Under the pieces are notes generated by a model that saw only the letters and a program-made list of their open reading frames with translations, was not told the DNA's origin and did no database searches. A stretch of 64,000 nucleotides of DNA from Duganella zoogloeoides (GTDB lineage: Bacteria > Pseudomonadota > Gammaproteobacteria > Burkholderiales > Burkholderiaceae_D). The DNA is taken from assembly GCF_034479515.1 (NCBI RefSeq), contig NZ_CP140152.1:4960001-5024000 (forward strand), read 5' to 3'. Both the position numbers and the translations under genes were made by a program. Within the stretch, counting starts at the first letter, position 1. Each line of letters starts with the position of its first letter. This document shows positions 26,980-35,607 of this stretch, piece after piece.

Positions 26980-27810
26980 TCAGACCAGTAGCGCAGCGCT
27001 CATCGAGGCAGCGTCGTCGTGCGAGTCGCGCAGGATCTGCTCAAGCGCGGCATTGTCGTCGATAAAGCCAGCCAGGCCGGCCGGCCCCTGAGTCGCATCT
27101 TGTTTCGACGCCAGCGGCGAAGCCACCGGCGCCAGGTGTTTGGCGATGAGCAAGGTATCGCGCAGGCCCAGCGGCGGCGGCGTGAGCGTGGCGCCGGGCA
27201 GAGACACCACGGCCAGCGCCACTGGATCGGGTATGCACAGCTTTTTCATGAGCTGTCGGGCAATGATTTCCTGCGGCGCGCCGAGCCAGTCGGCCGGGTC
27301 GTCGAGCAGGCCCGGCATATCGTCGGCCTGCGACAGCAGGTAAAAGCCCCCTGCTTCGTGGATGATGCCGGCAAACAGCGCGGTGTCGGGATCGGTGGCA
27401 GTAAGCTTGCCGGCAATCACATACGACAGCGCGGCGACATGGGCCGTGTGGCGCCACAGTTGCTCGGCCTGCGCCCGCAGGTGCGGGTCGCGGATGCGGG
27501 CGCCGAACTGGCGCACCACCATCGCTGCCGCCATCGTGTACAGGTGACGGTAGCCCACGCGCGCCACCGCCGCGCGCACGCTGGTGATGGGCGTGCCACT
27601 GCGGTTGAACACGGCAGCATTGGCCAGCGCCACGGTACGGGCGGCCAGGACCGGTTCGGCCAGCACGCGGCGCAGCACATCTTCGGTATCGCAATCGGGA
27701 TCGGCCAGGGTCATCTGCAGGCGCAGGGCGGCATTGACACTGGTAGGAAAGACCAGCTCGCCGCGCGCGGCTTGCGTCACTATGTGCGAGATCTGATCGA
27801 GTTTAAGCAT
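26980..27810 (-). CDS. HDOD domain protein
   Basis: A 276-residue protein built almost entirely of one HDOD domain, a catalytically degenerate relative of HD hydrolases used in bacterial signalling. The region FPTSVNAALRLQMTLADPDC..., VLAEPVLAARTVALANAAVFN and SVRAAVARVGYRHLYTMA fits the family, followed by the helical part with HTAHVAALSYVIA and FAGIIHEAGGFYLLSQ. No EAL, receiver or GGDEF domain is attached. It stands alone between the regulator gene and the ter-type cluster. Confidence 0.85.
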   Translation of the reverse strand: MLKLDQISHIVTQAARGELVFPTSVNAALRLQMTLADPDCDTEDVLRRVLAEPVLAARTVALANAAVFNRSGTPITSVRAAVARVGYRHLYTMAAAMVVRQFGARIRDPHLRAQAEQLWRHTAHVAALSYVIAGKLTATDPDTALFAGIIHEAGGFYLLSQADDMPGLLDDPADWLGAPQEIIARQLMKKLCIPDPVALAVVSLPGATLTPPPLGLRDTLLIAKHLAPVASPLASKQDATQGPAGLAGFIDDNAALEQILRDSHDDAASMSAALLV

Positions 27811-27874
27811 GGCAACATTATAGCGTCACGGCAGAGACTGCGCGGTGAAAGTACCTACTGCTTTAATGAGAGGG

Positions 27875-27899
27875 GCCCCGCGCCGGTACGCGGGGCTTT
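27875..27899. terminator. GC-rich hairpin ending the ter-type operon
   Basis: GCCCCGCG/CGCGGGGC (27875-27882 with 27889-27896), a perfect 8-bp stem with loop CCGGTA, 24 bases past the stop of the last ter-type gene. On the plus strand TTT follows; on the minus strand the tail is CCCCTCTC, so the usual U-tract is poor for the direction where it is needed. Confidence 0.5.
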
Positions 27900-27922
27900 G
27901 CTACGGTACTACAACTGCTCGA

Positions 27923-28504
27923 TTACAGGTGCGCGGAAATTTGCGGCAGCAGGTCGTCGAAGGTACGGCCGTTGCCGTTTTCGCCGATGGCGTGCATTTT
28001 CCAGGCACCGTTGTGACGGTAAACCTTGGCCATGATCTGGGCCGAGTGCGGGCCTTGTACCGACAGGTTGAAGCGTGCGACTTCCTGGCCGTTGTTGGCG
28101 TCGATCAGGCGGCAGTAGGCGTTTTCCACCTGCGAGAAAGTCTGGCCGGTGAAGCTGTTGACGGTAAACACCAGGCTCTTGACGGTGGCCGGTACGGCAT
28201 TCAGATCGACGTTGATCTGTTCGTCGTCGCCGTCGCCGGCGCCGGTGCGGTTGTCACCGGTGTGGACCACGCTGCCGTCCTTGCTGCGCAGCTGGCGGAA
28301 CCAGATCACGTCCACCGGGCGGTTGCCTTCGTCGAACATGACGACCGACGCGTCGAGATCGACCGCTTCGCTCTTCGAGCCGAAACCGAGGAAACCCTTG
28401 GTCTTGATGGCATCCCAGCCCAGGCCCATGGTGACCTTGCCGAGGGCGCCGCCGCCTTCCTTTTCCAGATTGATCTTCTGGCCCTTGCTCAAACTGACTG
28501 ACAT
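27923..28504 (-). CDS. TerD-family stress protein (second copy)
   Basis: A 193-residue TerD/TerZ-type protein of the tellurite/stress resistance family, a cytosolic calcium-binding beta-sandwich. It starts MSVSLSKGQKINLEKE, followed by MGLGWDA, then VDLDASVVMFD and HTGDNRTGAGDGDDEQINVD, the acidic loop that binds Ca in the family. The start at 28504 has AAGGAG upstream. It is the last gene of a four-gene operon. Confidence 0.9.
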   Translation of the reverse strand: MSVSLSKGQKINLEKEGGGALGKVTMGLGWDAIKTKGFLGFGSKSEAVDLDASVVMFDEGNRPVDVIWFRQLRSKDGSVVHTGDNRTGAGDGDDEQINVDLNAVPATVKSLVFTVNSFTGQTFSQVENAYCRLIDANNGQEVARFNLSVQGPHSAQIMAKVYRHNGAWKMHAIGENGNGRTFDDLLPQISAHL

Positions 28505-28530
28505 GTTTGTTCTCCTTGTTTGTTGGTTTA

Positions 28531-29223
28531 TTACGCGGGGGTTTGCACCCAGGTCTTGAACGCCGTGCTGTTGCGCGAGCAGATCAGGACCTTGCCGCTG
28601 CCGGAAAAGCGCAGCACCATGCCTTCGCCGCTGGTCTGGCTGTTGACCAGGTTGCCGAGAAAGCCGCTGCTGCCACCGGTGGTGACCGAGATTTCGTAGC
28701 GCAGGCGGTTGTCCCACGCCACCACGTGCGAGTTGTCGATGACGACATCGCGCCCGGGCGTCACTTCCAGCTCCGACATCGAACCGAAGCCCGACACCGC
28801 CACCTGGCCGTTGCCGGAGGTTTCGGTGATGAAGAAGCCGCCGCTCTGGGCGAACAGCGCATTGCCCAGGCTTTGCGTGCGCACCTTCAGCTCCACTGTT
28901 TCGGACGCGGCCACGAAAGCGCCGTCGCTGAGCATGTACTGCTCCTTGCCGACGTCGAGGATTTGCACCGCGCCCGGCAACCGCGGCGACAGCAGGCAGT
29001 CGCCGTCGCCGCGTACCGCTTCGATATGCTGCTGGAAGAAGGATTCGCCGTTGGCAAAGCGCCGCATGATGGCGGCGCCGATGCCGCCGGTCATCTTGCC
29101 CTTGAGGTCAAGCGCCTCCTCCATCATCACCATCGCATCGGACTCACAGTAAATCTTTTCACCGCGTGCCAGCGACACATGCAGGAACGGATCGATATCA
29201 CCGGTCACCGAAAATTTAGGCAT
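28531..29223 (-). CDS. AIM24/TIGR00266-family protein
   Basis: A 230-residue protein of the AIM24-like beta-sandwich family. HVSLARGEKIYCESDAMVMM at the N-terminus and the glycine-rich middle (GGIGAAIMRRF...GESFF) are typical, with LSPRLPGAVQILDV and the pattern QSGGFFITETSG later. Its role is unknown; members often sit in ter/TerD gene clusters, as here between two TerD genes. Confidence 0.85.
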   Translation of the reverse strand: MPKFSVTGDIDPFLHVSLARGEKIYCESDAMVMMEEALDLKGKMTGGIGAAIMRRFANGESFFQQHIEAVRGDGDCLLSPRLPGAVQILDVGKEQYMLSDGAFVAASETVELKVRTQSLGNALFAQSGGFFITETSGNGQVAVSGFGSMSELEVTPGRDVVIDNSHVVAWDNRLRYEISVTTGGSSGFLGNLVNSQTSGEGMVLRFSGSGKVLICSRNSTAFKTWVQTPA

Positions 29224-29241
29224 GACGAACCCTTTCCTGGT

Positions 29242-29817
29242 TTAAACGCTGACGCCGAACGAAGCAGCGAGGGGACCCAGGCCACCCTTGAAGCCCTGGC
29301 CCACGGCCTTGAATTTCCACTCGGCGCCGTTGCGATACACCTCGCCGAAGATCATGGCCGACTCGGTCGAACCGTCTTCCGACAGGTCGTAGCGGGCAAT
29401 TTCCGCTTCGCCAGCGGCGTTGACGGTGCGCACGTAGGCTTTTTGCACCTGGCCGAAGTTCTGCTTGCGGGCGTCGCCGTCGTGAATGGTCACGCAGATG
29501 GCGATGCGCTCGATATCGGCCGGTACGGTGGACAGGTCGATGGTGACGGTTTCGTCGTCGCCGGCGCCGTCGCCGGTGCGGTTGTCACCGGAGTGGGTGA
29601 CGGCGCCGTCGGACGACTTGAGGTTGTTGTAGAAGATGAAGTCGTTGTCGGCGCGGACTTTGCCGTCGGCCTTGAGCAGGAATGCAGAACCGTCCAGGTC
29701 GAACGCGCTGCCATCGGTGGAGCGTACGTCCCAGCCGAGGCCGACGATGATTTTCGACAGGCCTGGGGCTTCTTTGCTCAGATTAACGTTACCGCCTTTT
29801 TGCAGACTGATTGCCAT
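29242..29817 (-). CDS. TerD-family stress protein
   Basis: A 191-residue paralogue of the downstream TerD protein. [33 protein letters not shown] and [20 protein letters not shown] show the family core and acidic Ca-binding loop. GFGQ-like segments [12 protein letters not shown] and [21 protein letters not shown] are conserved. AAGGAG precedes the ATG. It follows the DUF475 gene after a long hairpin. Confidence 0.92.
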   Translation of the reverse strand: MAISLQKGGNVNLSKEAPGLSKIIVGLGWDVRSTDGSAFDLDGSAFLLKADGKVRADNDFIFYNNLKSSDGAVTHSGDNRTGDGAGDDETVTIDLSTVPADIERIAICVTIHDGDARKQNFGQVQKAYVRTVNAAGEAEIARYDLSEDGSTESAMIFGEVYRNGAEWKFKAVGQGFKGGLGPLAASFGVSV

Positions 29818-29862
29818 GGTAAGACTCCTTAAAAAGAAAACCGGACAAGGGGTACTACAGTG

Positions 29863-29895
29863 CAGCGCGCCGTGTCCGTATTAGACGGCGCGCTG
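29863..29895 (-). other. Intercistronic hairpin between DUF475 and terD genes
   Basis: CAGCGCGCCGT/ACGGCGCGCTG (29863-29873 with 29885-29895) is an 11-bp perfect stem with an 11-base loop. No T-run follows on the minus strand, so it may be an mRNA-stabilising or processing structure that lets the terD genes be expressed at a different level from the membrane protein. Confidence 0.45.
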
Positions 29896-29923
29896 TGTTC
29901 TTGGTTCTTGCTTGAGCTTTAAT

Positions 29924-30979
29924 TCATTTCGCTGCGATGGCTGCAGTAGCTTCCTGCTGGCGACGGTACCGGATCGACGACCAGACCGAGGCGGCAATGA
30001 ACGCCACACCAATCAGGCCGGTAAAGATTTCCGGCACGTGGAACTTCATACTGGCCAACATGATCGCCGCCAGGATACCGATGGCGTAGTGGGCGCCGTG
30101 TTCAAGGTACACGAACTGGTCGAGCGTACCCTTTTTTACCAGGTACACCGTCATCGAACGCACGAACATCGCGCCAATGGCCAGGCCCAGCATGATGATC
30201 ACGACGTCGGTGGTGATGGCAAACGCGCCGATCACGCCGTCAAAGCTGAACGATGCATCGAGTACTTCCAGGTACAGGAAACCACCGATACCGCCTTTTT
30301 TGACCATGTCGCCGACATCGCTGCCGCCTTCTTCCTCTTTTTCCAGCAGGCTGCTGATGGCGTCGACACCGACGTACACCAGGATGCCCCACAGGCCCGA
30401 GATCAGCACGACCAGTTTTTGCGCTTCGGTCACGATGCTCATGCAGCCCAGCAGTACGGCCAGCGAAATCATCACCGAGATCGACGAGACCTTGCCGAGC
30501 GAACCGAGTTTCTTCTCGAAGTTACCGAGCCAGTGCACTTCCTTGTCATCATCGAGCAGGAAGTTCAGGAACACCAGCAGCAGGAACATGCCGCCGAAGG
30601 CCGCCACTTCCGCGTGGTGGTTGGTCAGGTGCATCGAATAGGTTTTCGGGTCGTTCAGCGCCAGGGTCCACACATCCATGATGCTGATGTCGGCCGCCAC
30701 GGCCACGATGACCAGCGGGAACAGCAATCGCATACCGAACACGGCAATGATGATGCCCAGGCCCAGGAACAGCTTTTGCCAGAACTCGTCCCAGTTCTTC
30801 AGGACCGACGCGTTGACCACCGCGTTATCGAACGACAGCGACACTTCCATCGCCGCCAGGATCACCGCCACGCCGAACGCCGACAGCGCCCCGCTCCATC
30901 CGCCCAACTCGTAACCCCACCAGCCGGCCAAACCCAGGCAGATGAAGGTCACGAGGAAGGAAATTCTGAAATGCTTCAT
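29924..30979 (-). CDS. DUF475/TerC-like integral membrane protein
   Basis: A 351-residue polytopic membrane protein with about eight or nine hydrophobic segments. EVSLSFDNAVVNA near residue 45 and DASFSFDGVIGAF near 245 are the paired SFDN/SFDG acidic motifs of the TerC-like metal-ion family. Members are proposed to move or sense metal ions with TerD proteins. It is the promoter-proximal gene of the ter-type operon and is divergent from a LysR-type regulator. Confidence 0.88.
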   Translation of the reverse strand: MKHFRISFLVTFICLGLAGWWGYELGGWSGALSAFGVAVILAAMEVSLSFDNAVVNASVLKNWDEFWQKLFLGLGIIIAVFGMRLLFPLVIVAVAADISIMDVWTLALNDPKTYSMHLTNHHAEVAAFGGMFLLLVFLNFLLDDDKEVHWLGNFEKKLGSLGKVSSISVMISLAVLLGCMSIVTEAQKLVVLISGLWGILVYVGVDAISSLLEKEEEGGSDVGDMVKKGGIGGFLYLEVLDASFSFDGVIGAFAITTDVVIIMLGLAIGAMFVRSMTVYLVKKGTLDQFVYLEHGAHYAIGILAAIMLASMKFHVPEIFTGLIGVAFIAASVWSSIRYRRQQEATAAIAAK

Positions 30980-31104
30980 GGATTTTCTCTCGTTATAAGT
31001 AGTGAATCTAGTTATGAATCGACTGCTCGAGTATAGGGTCTGACAACATATTTAAAAATAGAAGATAATTGAAGTATTACTTCGGAATAATTGAAGGGTT
31101 GAGT

Positions 31105-32010
31105 GTGAAAACCAGCGGCTTGAACTACCGTCATTTATACTTTTTCTGGATCGTCGCCAAGGAGGGCGGCGTGACCCGCGCGGCCGAACGGCTGGGACTG
31201 GCGGTGCAGACCATCAGCATGCAGCTCTCCGCGCTGGAGCTATCGATCGGCAAGCAACTGCTCGAACCGCAAGGCCGGCGCCTGGTGCCCACCGAGGCCG
31301 GCCGGCTGGCCTTCAGCTATTGCGAGCAGATTTTCCTGCTGGGCGACCAGTTGCAAGATGCGCTCGACGAAGCCGAGGCCGGCAAGATGCGGCTCACGGT
31401 GGGCATATCGGACTCGTTACCGAAGCTGATCGCGTTCCGCCTGCTGCAGGCCACGCAAACCATGTCCAAGCAGGTGCGGCTGGTATGCATGGAGGACGAA
31501 TTCGAAAACCTGCTGGCCGATCTCGCTTTGGGCAAGCTCGACGTGGTACTGACCGACCGCACCGTGCGCGCCGGCGGCAGCCTGAAAGTGTTCAGCCACC
31601 TGCTGGGCGAAAGCGACATGAAACTGTTCGGCGTGCCGCGCTTGGCGGATAAATACCGGGGCAACTTCCCGGCCAGCCTGCACCACGCACCACTCCTGGT
31701 GCCCACCCGCAACAACGCGCTGCGCGGACGCATCGACACCTGGCTGGTGCAACACAAGGTAAGGGCCGAGATCGCCGGCGAATTCGAAGACAACGCCATG
31801 CTCAACACCTTCGGGCGCAACGGCATGGGCCTGTTTTTCGCGCCGTCGGCGCTGGCGCACGATATCGAAGACCAGCTCGGCGCCGTGCTGGTCGGCGACG
31901 CGCCCGAGCTGCGCGAGCATTTTTACGCCATCTCGAACGAGCGCAAGATCCGCCATCCGGCCATCGAGGCCATCATCTCCACCGTCCACAGCGGCCTCTT
32001 CGCCCACTGA
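31105..32010 (+). CDS. LysR-family regulator, NhaR-like
   Basis: From GTG at 31105 the protein has 301 residues and begins KTSGLNYRHLYFFWIVAKEG, the usual NhaR opening. AAGGG lies 7 bases before this GTG; an upstream TTG at 31069 lacks such a site. The HTH is GGVTRAAERLGLAVQTIS, and the remainder is a LysR effector-binding domain. NhaR regulates the sodium/proton antiporter nhaA in enterics. No nhaA is nearby, so the target is unknown, and divergent control of the DUF475-TerD operon is possible. Confidence 0.85.
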   Translation: MKTSGLNYRHLYFFWIVAKEGGVTRAAERLGLAVQTISMQLSALELSIGKQLLEPQGRRLVPTEAGRLAFSYCEQIFLLGDQLQDALDEAEAGKMRLTVGISDSLPKLIAFRLLQATQTMSKQVRLVCMEDEFENLLADLALGKLDVVLTDRTVRAGGSLKVFSHLLGESDMKLFGVPRLADKYRGNFPASLHHAPLLVPTRNNALRGRIDTWLVQHKVRAEIAGEFEDNAMLNTFGRNGMGLFFAPSALAHDIEDQLGAVLVGDAPELREHFYAISNERKIRHPAIEAIISTVHSGLFAH

Positions 32011-32032
32011 CCCTCCCCTACTTCGTACTTCG

Positions 32033-32126
32033 GGGTCAGTGCCGACATTCGGACATTTTTGAACCTTTTTATTGAATTATGCGTCAACAAAAAAGTTCCG
32101 CAATGTCCGAATGTCGGCACTGACCC
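32033..32126. repeat. MITE-like palindromic element with perfect 25-bp inverted arms
   Basis: The arms at 32033-32057 and 32102-32126 are perfect inverted copies beginning GGGTCAGTGCCGACATTC. The 44-base centre is AT-richer and itself partly self-complementary (GAACCTTTTTATTG against a degenerate copy), so the whole 94-base unit can fold into one long hairpin. Outside the arms TTCG/CGAA extends the symmetry with a one-base gap. No coding sequence is inside. It fits a non-autonomous mobile element or a REP-type element mobilised in trans. Confidence 0.75.
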
Positions 32127-32224
32127 TCGAATTGGGCCCTCCCGAAAGAGGCAATTCGTGCTGCTTTTGGCCGCTGTCGTTTAAGATAAGCGTTTTATAC
32201 GAAGAAATTCGCCGCTCGGCCCCT

Positions 32225-33562
32225 ATGCAAAACGTTCTGCTTGTCGTGCTCGCCCTATTCCTGGTCGCGCTCAATGGATTCTTTGTGGCGGCCGAATTCG
32301 GCATAGTCACGCTGCGTAAAACCCGGGTACGGGCGATTGCCAAGACGCAGGGACTGCGGGGGCGCATCCTCGGCAAGGTGCACGGCGAGCTCGATGCCTA
32401 CCTGTCGGCCTGCCAGCTGGGCATCACGCTGGCCTCGCTGGGCCTGGGCTGGGTGGGCGAACCGGCGTTTGCCAGCCTGCTCGAGCCGCTGCTCACCGCC
32501 ATCGGCATCACCAAGCCCGAGGTGGTGCACGGCATCGCCTTCGTGTTTGCCTTCAGCGTGATTTCATTCCTGCACATCGTGGTGGGCGAGCTGGCGCCGA
32601 AATCGCTGGCGATCCGCATGCCCGAGGTGGTGGGCTTGTGGTGCGCGCCGCCGTTGTATATTTTCTACTGGATCATGTACCCGTTCATCTGGGTGCTCAA
32701 TGCCAGCGCCAACATGGTGCTGCGCATCGCTGGCCTGGCCGGCAAGGGCGGCCACGACAGCCATTACTCGGTCGAGGAACTCAAGCTGATCCTGCGCACC
32801 AGCCAACCTGGCGAAAAATTCAACAAGGACGAGCGCAACATCCTGGCCCATTCGCTCGATTTTTCCGACCTGGCCGTCTCCGACCTGATGCGTCCGATTA
32901 ACGAGGTGATCAGCCTGCACGCGAGCCGCACCCTGGCCGACAACCTCGACACCATGCTGCGCAACCGCTTCAGCCGCTACCCGTATTACGACCGCGACGG
33001 CGAAACCGTGCTGGGCGTGGTGCACCTGAAAGACCTGTTCTTCGCCCAGCAGTCGGGCAAGCCGATCACCGACCTGGTGCCGTTCCTGCGGCCGGTGGAA
33101 ACCATCTCGGCACGCACGCCGGCGCTGGAACAGTTCCGCCGTTTCCGCGACGGCGCCCCGCACTTCGCGCTGATCGGCGAAAAAAACAAGCGTCCGGTCG
33201 GCTTCATCACGCTCGACAACCTGCTGGGCGCGATGGTCGGCGAAATCCACGACGAATTCCGCCTCAACGAAAACGACTGGCTCAAGCAGCCGGACGGCAC
33301 GCTGATCGGCAAGGCCAGCCTGCCGATCTTCTCGCTCGAACGCACCCTCGGCATCGATATCGAGAACGAGGAACTGGGCATGGAGGAAGTGGAATCGGTG
33401 GGCGGCCTGATCATGGTGAAACTCGGCGACATCCCCAAGCAGGGCCAGCGCATCAGTTTCCGCCATTTCGATATCGTGGCAAAAAAAATGAACGGACCGC
33501 GTATCTTGCTGGTCAAAGTGATACCGAAGGACGATACCGAGGATAATGCGGATCTGGATTGA
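32225..33562 (+). CDS. CNNM/CorC-type hemolysin-family transporter with CBS domains
   Basis: A 445-residue membrane protein: an N-terminal CNNM (DUF21) transmembrane domain (about 1-190; NGFFVAAEFGIVTLRKTR, LGITLASLGLGWVGEPAF), a CBS pair (about 210-335; VSDLMRPINEV, FSRYPYYDRDGETVLGVVHLKDLF) and a C-terminal CorC_HlyC domain. Related proteins act in magnesium or cobalt homeostasis. The start MQNVLLVV at 32225 gives a proper first membrane helix; an in-frame codon at 32072 would begin inside the upstream palindromic repeat. Confidence 0.88.
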   Translation: MQNVLLVVLALFLVALNGFFVAAEFGIVTLRKTRVRAIAKTQGLRGRILGKVHGELDAYLSACQLGITLASLGLGWVGEPAFASLLEPLLTAIGITKPEVVHGIAFVFAFSVISFLHIVVGELAPKSLAIRMPEVVGLWCAPPLYIFYWIMYPFIWVLNASANMVLRIAGLAGKGGHDSHYSVEELKLILRTSQPGEKFNKDERNILAHSLDFSDLAVSDLMRPINEVISLHASRTLADNLDTMLRNRFSRYPYYDRDGETVLGVVHLKDLFFAQQSGKPITDLVPFLRPVETISARTPALEQFRRFRDGAPHFALIGEKNKRPVGFITLDNLLGAMVGEIHDEFRLNENDWLKQPDGTLIGKASLPIFSLERTLGIDIENEELGMEEVESVGGLIMVKLGDIPKQGQRISFRHFDIVAKKMNGPRILLVKVIPKDDTEDNADLD

Positions 33563-33571
33563 GCGCGCAGC

Positions 33572-33982
33572 TTAGCGCTGGCGACGCCTGCGGTGGGCGA
33601 TAATGCGCTCGATCGCAAACGCTAGCAGCACCCCCACCGTGTACGCCACCAGGTCCAGCCAGCCAAACGCCGTGCCCAGCACCAGGTGCCCCATCGGATG
33701 CGCGCGCACTGCCACGATCCACGGCGCCTGGTACAGCTGGCCGAACTCCACCACGTAAGAAATCGCCAGCGCGCCCAGCGCCAGCCGGGCAACGCTCCAG
33801 CGCGGCGCGATCATGGCCAGGCCGAAGAACACCATCATGGTCCAGAGCGCGTCGCCCGGGTACTTGCCCAGCGCGGCCGGCAACAGCCCTGGATACCGGC
33901 GCGACGCCAGGCCCAGCGCGATGACCGCCAGCACGATCGCGCCATACACCAGCCGGTTGCGCGGCTCGCTCGATGAACTCAC
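33572..33982 (-). CDS. DUF2809 membrane protein
   Basis: A 136-residue protein with four hydrophobic helices and a basic C-terminus (RRRRQR). SRRYPGLLPAALGKYPGDALW and VVEFGQLYQAPW are family-typical. Its start overlaps the stop of the upstream PerM-like gene by four bases, so it is cotranscribed with it. Function unknown. Confidence 0.8.
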   Translation of the reverse strand: MSSSSEPRNRLVYGAIVLAVIALGLASRRYPGLLPAALGKYPGDALWTMMVFFGLAMIAPRWSVARLALGALAISYVVEFGQLYQAPWIVAVRAHPMGHLVLGTAFGWLDLVAYTVGVLLAFAIERIIAHRRRRQR

Positions 33983-35016
33983 ACCTGCGCGGTGTAGTGG
34001 CGTAACAATCCCATGCCTACCGCCAGCAGGGTCGGACCGATGAACAATCCGACAAAGCCGAATGCCAGCACGCCACCCATCACGCCCAGCAGCACCAGGA
34101 TGAAGGGCAAGCTGCTGCCACGGCTGATCAAGAGCGGCTTGACCACGTTATCGACGCCGCTGATCAACAGCACGCCCCACACCGCCATGAAAATGGCCCA
34201 GCCGGTCTGGCCGTGGTCGAACAGCCAGATGGTGGCGCCGATCCAGATGATCGGCGGTCCGACGGGGATCAGCGACAGCAAAAAGGTGGCGACTGACAGC
34301 AGCGCCACGGCCGGCACGCCGGCGATCAGGAAACCCACCGCCGCCACCACCGATTGCGCCAGCGCCGTGCCCAGCAAGCCATACATCACGCCGCGCACGG
34401 TGCGGCTGATGGTGTCCGATACCGACGTCGCCTGCTCCGCGCCGATCAGCTTGTCCATGGCCCGGCCCAGCGACGACAGCATGGTGACGCCGTCGCGGTA
34501 CAGGAAGAAGCTGACGAACACGGCCAGGCTCACCTGGGCCACGCCGCTGCCGAGCAGCACGCCGCCGCCGAGCAGCAGGTGGCGCGCCGGTTCGAGCAGG
34601 TTCTTGGCGACGCCGAGCAACTCCTCGCGGCTGCCCAGCAGGCGGCGCAAATACGTGTCGATCATCTCGCCCACCAGCGGCAGGTCGCGCAGCCAGGCCG
34701 GCGGCGCCAGCGTGCCACTGCCGAGGCTGGCCTTGAAGTGGTCGTAGAACGACGCGGCGTTGTCGGCGATATTCCAGGTCACCAGCGTGAGCGGCACCAG
34801 GATTAACAAGGTCAAGCCCACGCTCATGATGGCGGCGGCCAGCGAGCGCCGGCCCTTGACCTTGTTCAGCAGGCGCAAGTACAGCGGCCAGCTTGAAATG
34901 GTGATGGCGCAGGCGAACAGGATGGCGGCCACGAACGGGCGCAACACGATCAGGCAGCCGATGACCAGCAGGATGACGGCGGCAAGCCGGGTGAAGGGTT
35001 GAAAGCGCTGGCGCAT
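33979..35016 (-). CDS. AI-2E/PerM-family transporter
   Basis: A 345-residue membrane protein with paired N-terminal helices, a soluble periplasmic-like region (about 70-150) and a C-terminal helical bundle with VGPPIIWIGATIWLF and GVLAFGFVGLFIGPTLLAV, characteristic of the family formerly called UPF0118. Members export diverse small molecules and Na+/H+. It follows sco after 6 bases and may be read as an extension of that operon. Confidence 0.88.
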   Translation of the reverse strand: MRQRFQPFTRLAAVILLVIGCLIVLRPFVAAILFACAITISSWPLYLRLLNKVKGRRSLAAAIMSVGLTLLILVPLTLVTWNIADNAASFYDHFKASLGSGTLAPPAWLRDLPLVGEMIDTYLRRLLGSREELLGVAKNLLEPARHLLLGGGVLLGSGVAQVSLAVFVSFFLYRDGVTMLSSLGRAMDKLIGAEQATSVSDTISRTVRGVMYGLLGTALAQSVVAAVGFLIAGVPAVALLSVATFLLSLIPVGPPIIWIGATIWLFDHGQTGWAIFMAVWGVLLISGVDNVVKPLLISRGSSLPFILVLLGVMGGVLAFGFVGLFIGPTLLAVGMGLLRHYTAQV

Positions 35017-35022
35017 GGGAAT

Positions 35023-35607
35023 TTACAGCAGTTGTTGAATGTCGTGAACGATGGCCGCCTGGCCCTTGGCATGCGGCACCATCAGGCGCACCTTGCCGTT
35101 CTTGTCGAAGATGTAGCTGGCCGCCGTGTGGTCCACCGAGTAGTTGGCGGCGTCGGTGCCGGGCACCTTGGCGTAGAAGATCTTGAATTCCTTGGCCACC
35201 GCTGCAGTCTGGTCAGGCGTGCCGTACAGGCCGATGAAGCGCGGATCGAAGGTGGGCACGTATTGCGCCAGCAGCGGCTGGGTGTCGCGCTCGGGATCGA
35301 CGGTGACGAACAGCACCTGCACCTGGTCGGCCTTGGGGCCGAGGGCTTTCATCACGCCGGCCATCTCGGCCATGGTGGTGGGGCAGACGTCGGGGCACTG
35401 GGTAAAGCCGAAGAACATCACCACCACCTTGCCCCGGAAGTCGGCCATGGTGCGCGGCTTGCCCGTGTGATCAATCAGCGCGAAGTCTTTCGCAAAGGCG
35501 GCGCCGGTGATGTCGACATTCTGGAACGACTGCGAAGACGATTTTTCGCTACAGCCGGTCAGCAACATGGAAACGGCCAGCACGGCCGAAGCGAACAGTT
35601 TCTTCAT
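35023..35607 (-). CDS. SCO1/SenC copper chaperone lipoprotein
   Basis: A 194-residue thioredoxin-fold lipoprotein that delivers copper to the CuA site of cytochrome oxidase. The lipobox is LLTGC. The copper-binding CxxxC is [11 protein letters not shown] and the distal His is in [10 protein letters not shown]. The start at 35607 gives the signal peptide and overlaps the ctaB stop by four bases. Confidence 0.93.
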   Translation of the reverse strand: MKKLFASAVLAVSMLLTGCSEKSSSQSFQNVDITGAAFAKDFALIDHTGKPRTMADFRGKVVVMFFGFTQCPDVCPTTMAEMAGVMKALGPKADQVQVLFVTVDPERDTQPLLAQYVPTFDPRFIGLYGTPDQTAAVAKEFKIFYAKVPGTDAANYSVDHTAASYIFDKNGKVRLMVPHAKGQAAIVHDIQQLL

